NCBI GenBank assembly: GCA_049999725.1
Contig: JBNGIS010020615.1
Span: 1-22,193, forward strand
Length of the DNA stretch: 22,193 nt
DNA from: Haplomitrium mnioides
Taxonomy: Eukaryota > Marchantiophyta > Haplomitriopsida > Calobryales
Direction: 5' to 3'
How positions within the stretch are numbered: the stretch's first letter is position 1; every line of letters begins with the position of its first letter. Shown here one piece after another: positions 19,085 through 22,193 of the stretch. The translations under genes were made by a program, and so were the position numbers. The notes under the pieces were generated by a model. The model worked only from the letters and a program-made list of their open reading frames with translations, was not told the DNA's origin and did not search any database.

Positions 19085-19568
19085 TGTAACACTCACACAT
19101 ACATTGTACATACAAGTTAGTATAAGTACAACACATACAAGTTAACACAAGAGTAGCGCACAAGGAACTACCAAAACCCACAATGCAAGAGATGTTTAAC
19201 AAAGCACTCTCTCTTCTTTATATACTAAATAGAAAGCAACTTGCTTACATAGGTGGAAGAACCTCATTGGTTATTTCTCTATCCTCTTCCAACCAAATTA
19301 GACCACCCTTTACTTTTACTCTTCTTCTACAATGTGTAATTATCTTATAACCTTTTATTTCTCTTTAGTTCTCTTTCTACCATGTGTTCTTATCTTAGAA
19401 CCTTCAATTTTCTTTAATCTTTTGCATACCATGCATTCTTATTCTTTTATGAAGTTAAGGTAGTATTTCTAGACTTTCTCTTTAACTTTAATTTGTTAAC
19501 TTTCTCTCCTTTTGCCACGTGTCGTTCTCTCTATAATAGCCACCTCTTTTTGATACTTTAGCTTAGTG
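19085..19568 (-). repeat. 5' LTR of the chromovirus, truncated on its outer side
   Basis: It starts TGTAACACTCACAC on the plus strand and follows the left LTR (shared blocks TACAAGTTA, ACTAAATAGAAAGCAACT, GCCACGTGTC) until TTTGATACTTTAGCTTAGT. There the similarity ends, about 85 bases before the expected CA end. The next bases belong to the tail motif of the repeat block at 19572. Confidence 0.85.
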
Positions 19569-19571
19569 AAA

Positions 19572-19760
19572 AATCTCTACATTGAACCAGAAACCACTAT
19601 TGAGTTCTTGTTTGATTTCGCATTAAGAACTTTTTTTTTTCAAATTTGTGCTTCAAAAATTACGTTTTTTTTATAGTTGTGAATTTTTTATCAAAAAAAT
19701 TTCTTTACATGAAGTTTTGATTATTCCAATACTTATTATATTTTGGAAAAAACTTTATAT
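19572..19760 (-). repeat. AT-rich tail with conserved end motif (copy 2)
   Basis: The reverse complement ends in AACTCAATAGTGGTTTCTGG followed by TTCAATGTAG, a decayed version of the motif at 5118-5156. The adjoining poly-T and A/T-rich sequence also resembles the 4830-5117 stretch. It touches the truncated LTR. Confidence 0.6.
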
Positions 19761-19987
19761 TCAATATTTAGCAAAAAGTAAATATAAAAATATTACATTG
19801 TAGTAAGATACACAAACTAGAAAGCATATTGACAAAATATATTAAGCTTAAATAGCTATATTTTAATGTCTTCTTATAATTCTCAGACGACCTTTAAGAT
19901 AAAAATTCTTAAACCATTTTTAAGAAAAAAAAAAAAAACAATGTTGTAATAGGCACTGACATATAAATCTATAGTTTGCTAAGAGAT

Positions 19988-20390
19988 GATTCAAACTTCT
20001 ATTTACTTACGAAAACAAAAGGAGCTATGCTTGTATAGATTTCAAACTTCTATTTACTTATGAAAAAAAAAAGAGTTATGCTTGTATAGATTTCAAGCTC
20101 GCATATATTGAAAGCACAATGCTTTTTATCAAAATCAATCTGACACTCCTATGCACGCATACAATCAATCACTTGTAACTCTCACAAGTGAATTTCCAAA
20201 TAAAATCACAAAATAACTCACGAGTAGAATGATATCGTATTTCAAGTTTGTTATAAATGTAGTACAGAGATAACAAAAAAAAACTCGCAAGAGAAGATAA
20301 TTTGTGCAAAAACATAAATCAATCAAACAAGAATGTTTATGCTAGTATAGACTTTCTAGCTTACTTTAACAAAAGGCAAGAAGTTTTATT
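19988..20390. repeat. Degenerate palindromic-core array, minus orientation
   Basis: It contains a tandem pair of ~52 bp (19988-20041 and 20039-20092) with the shared block CAAACTTCTATTTACTTA and GCTTGTATAGATTTCAA. Further blocks CTATGCACGCATACAATC near 20150 and TATGCTAGTATAGACTTTC near 20338 follow. It sits at the same place relative to the methyltransferase 3' end as the array at 4440-4785 does on the other side. Confidence 0.6.
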
Positions 20391-20523
20391 CTAAAATTAA
20401 CTATTGATTGAAAAGAGTTCATAAGACACGTTCTTAATAACTTTTACCTTGAATATTACCAGAATAAAAAAATCCACAATTGAAATAAAAGAGATAATAC
20501 ACAAGATATTTGTTTAAAAAAAT

Positions 20524-20819
20524 GCTTTATTATATACAAAATGTAGATCAACTTGTAGGTTCAGCTTCAGTCTTGTGCTCTTCAAGAGCAATAATGTCAT
20601 CCAAATCTATAGATTGAGAAGCTTGGGCATCTGTAACCACAAGAGAATCTTATGAAGACTTTTTTGTCCCCAAAATAGCTACAAAATCACCAAAAATACC
20701 AGCAGTACCAAGAGGAACATGTGCTTTTTATGGTATGCATATGCTATCTAGAACTTGGTGATATCAGATGATAAAGATGTTATCGTCAAAACTCTTTGTG
20801 AAATATAGAAATTTTCACT
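20524..20819 (-). pseudogene. Second, truncated copy of the methyltransferase gene 3' end
   Basis: The reverse complement aligns by eye with 3985-4268. Shared landmarks in order are TCTAT(A/T)TTTC-like sequence, CA(A/G)AG(A/G)GTTTTG, CATC(T/C)GAT(A/G)T, AGATAG, TGTTCCTCTTGGTACTG, GATTCTCT, CAGATGC, TATAGATTTGGATGA / TGTAGATTTAGATGA, CTCTTGAAGAG and a polyA signal. Nothing upstream of the last ~90 codons is present, and the SAM motif is missing. The frame is broken by stops and indels more often than in the first copy. It is inverted relative to the first copy. Confidence 0.85.
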
Positions 20820-21615
20820 CCTCTCCTTCATGCCTTAACCTTCACAAGTGCCACTTGGAAGGCAGGGGAGGACAAATTTAGGGTCTTTAGGTTCTTTTTT
20901 GAGATGGCCCCTCTCCAGTTATCACTTTGAGGCTTTAAGGATCCTCTCTTACCTTTCAAGCCCTTTACTCACCCCTCACTCTCTTGTCGTAGCACACTAG
21001 TGGCACTCCTGCTCCGAAAAGCACACCCAGAGATCGAACCACGTAAGATCTATATAGAAATCTGCTCTTAATTCACTTTTACCAACTTTCTAGATTCTTT
21101 ATAGAGTTCTGAAACTACACTCTATTAGTTCAAAGATGGACCTCTCTCCACTCTAGGTCTGACCACCCTTTCTCCACAAAACCACACACCAACTTTTCTA
21201 ACTACTCAACACAATAGAACAAAAGCCAAGAATTACCCAAACTATATGACTAATATTTCTAGGATAAGAAAGCTGATGCATAGGCTGATTTTAAACTTGA
21301 GCTGTATCGGAGAAGTTCCCAAGCAACTAGGTATCCAACTTGCTTGAAACTCTCAAACCAACACTCCAATGCCTACTTTCATTACACCACCTCACTTCCC
21401 TCAAACTAGATACTCAAGCCACTCCAACCTAATATATCCTAGAGCTTGATGCTGAGAACTTAGCTATAGAACGACCATCCTGATCTCACATCCACCTACT
21501 GTTCCTCCAACCACCCACTACTCTGTTTATTTGTGAAATGCCCACCTATTCCCTAGGCACACACAATCCTGAGCACTCTATGCTCTACTGCAACCCACCA
21601 ACCAGTATCCACTAA
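20820..21615. other. Unrecognised CT/CA-rich segment between repeats
   Basis: Base composition differs sharply from its flanks: the plus strand is rich in C with CTCTCC and CCACC runs. It separates the truncated methyltransferase copy from the tail motif at 21616, so it may be an insertion. On the minus strand GGTTCGATCTCTGG (near 21028-21041) resembles a tRNA-type B box, which would fit a SINE or the edge of an LTR. I found no A box, LTR pair or coding sequence. Confidence 0.4.
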
Positions 21616-22193
21616 CAACAGCCGCTACTTTGAACTAGAAATAGGCTACTCAAAACATGAACTTCTTTTTTTTGGGAAAAATTGTGATTTTTCATATCAA
21701 AAAACATCAAAAACAAGTTTTTTGGGTTTGTTTTTGGTCATTTCAGCAACCATAATAGAGTGAAAGTCAATTTCATTATGCAAAATCAATCAATATTACT
21801 AGTTTTTACGAAAACATTTGAAAACTCGAATTTGTTTAAAATCATAAAAATTACGGTAAGTTTTCATCAAAAAATTGCATTTATCATTGATTACAATTCT
21901 AAGCCCAAACGTTTAAATACACGTTCAAAGAAACTATTTTGAAATATGTTTGATTACACAAACTTGAGGCGCACGTACACATGGTGCTCTTTCAAACTTT
22001 TTTGTTGGAAAAATATTACAAAACACAAAGAAAAAGCCTAAAGGGACTAGAAGTCAAGGGAATGAGTTTGCAATGGTAAACCATAAAAACAAACAAAAAG
22101 AAACATTGCATCGATTGAGGAGGTTCAACTAAAACGTCAAGAAGAAAGGAAGCTTTCAAATTAAGTTGAAAATCCATGCAAGCAAAAGTGAAT
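21616..22193 (-). repeat. Long dispersed repeat, inverted partner of 5940-6550 (runs off the window)
   Basis: The reverse complement matches 5940-6550 along its length, from CACTTTTGCTTGCATGG (against AACTTTTGCGTACATGG) to the end motif TTTTGAGTAGCCTATTTCTA then GTTCAAAGTAGCGGCTGTT. The end motif is closer to copy 1 (5118-5156) than to the copy at 6511-6548. Confidence 0.85.

Larger units (their letters stand above)
13659..19568 (-). mobile_element. Decayed chromodomain Ty3/gypsy LTR retrotransposon (chromovirus)
   Basis: The element reads on the minus strand: 5' LTR (right), primer site, gag with a zinc knuckle, protease, RT, RNase H, integrase with chromodomain, polypurine tract, 3' LTR (left). 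The order RT-RH-IN and the C-terminal chromodomain define the plant chromovirus branch. Every domain carries stops, frameshifts or lost catalytic residues, so it cannot move by itself. The two LTRs are clearly diverged, pointing to an old insertion. The 5' LTR lacks roughly its last 85 bases on the right, so the second target-site copy is missing; the base five-mer left of the element is GGTAT. Confidence 0.95.

Noticed and set aside
1-22193. CRISPR array, rRNA or complete tRNA gene
   Set aside because: The short-period repeats are palindromic minisatellites without unique spacers, and no cloverleaf or rRNA core sequence was recognised.

Overview
The window looks like nuclear DNA of a land plant or close streptophyte relative. 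It holds one clean, intron-split solanesyl diphosphate synthase gene of plant type and a plant-type chromodomain Ty3/gypsy retrotransposon, in AT-rich, repeat-dense intergenic DNA. The small introns (86-195 bp in the synthase) and the odd repeat families would fit a bryophyte, fern, lycophyte or charophyte better than a typical angiosperm, but I cannot name the species.

Layout. 1-280 (-): edge fragment of a transposase-like protein with an IDGMDQ motif. 727-4235 (+): a broken multi-exon gene that joins a ParB-like domain to a beta-class (N4-cytosine/N6-adenine type) DNA methyltransferase. Minisatellites with a 24-bp palindromic unit sit in the intron before its first visible exon and in a later intron. 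4440-6600: degenerate arrays built on the same palindromic core, followed by AT-rich tails that end in a shared ~40-bp motif. 7607-8101 (+): decayed C-terminal part of a Helitron-type Pif1 helicase, lying between ~225-bp direct repeats. 8830-9800: AT/T-rich DNA with short duplications. 9990-12132 (+): the intact synthase gene with a G-box upstream and a polyA signal downstream. 12280-12730: degenerate ~75-bp tandem repeat. 12934-12943: assembly gap flanked by a 43-bp exact duplication. 13400-13655: degenerate palindromic array, minus orientation. 13659-19568 (-): decayed chromovirus (LTR, gag, protease, RT, RNase H, integrase, chromodomain, LTR). 19572-20819 (-): tail motif, degenerate array, and a second, more decayed copy of the methyltransferase gene's 3' end. 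21616-22193 (-): inverted copy of 5940-6550, running off the window.

How it fits together. Only the synthase looks functional. It makes the long prenyl side chain of plastoquinone (or ubiquinone). It sits in an island between two oppositely oriented repeat blocks, each of which contains ParB-methyltransferase sequence, a palindromic-core array and an AT-rich tail with the same terminal motif. The recurring order (methyltransferase 3' end, array, tail) on both sides suggests a repeated, possibly mobile, unit that carries a DNA methyltransferase of bacterial type. That unit is the most unusual thing here. All readings come from manual translation; no database search was possible.
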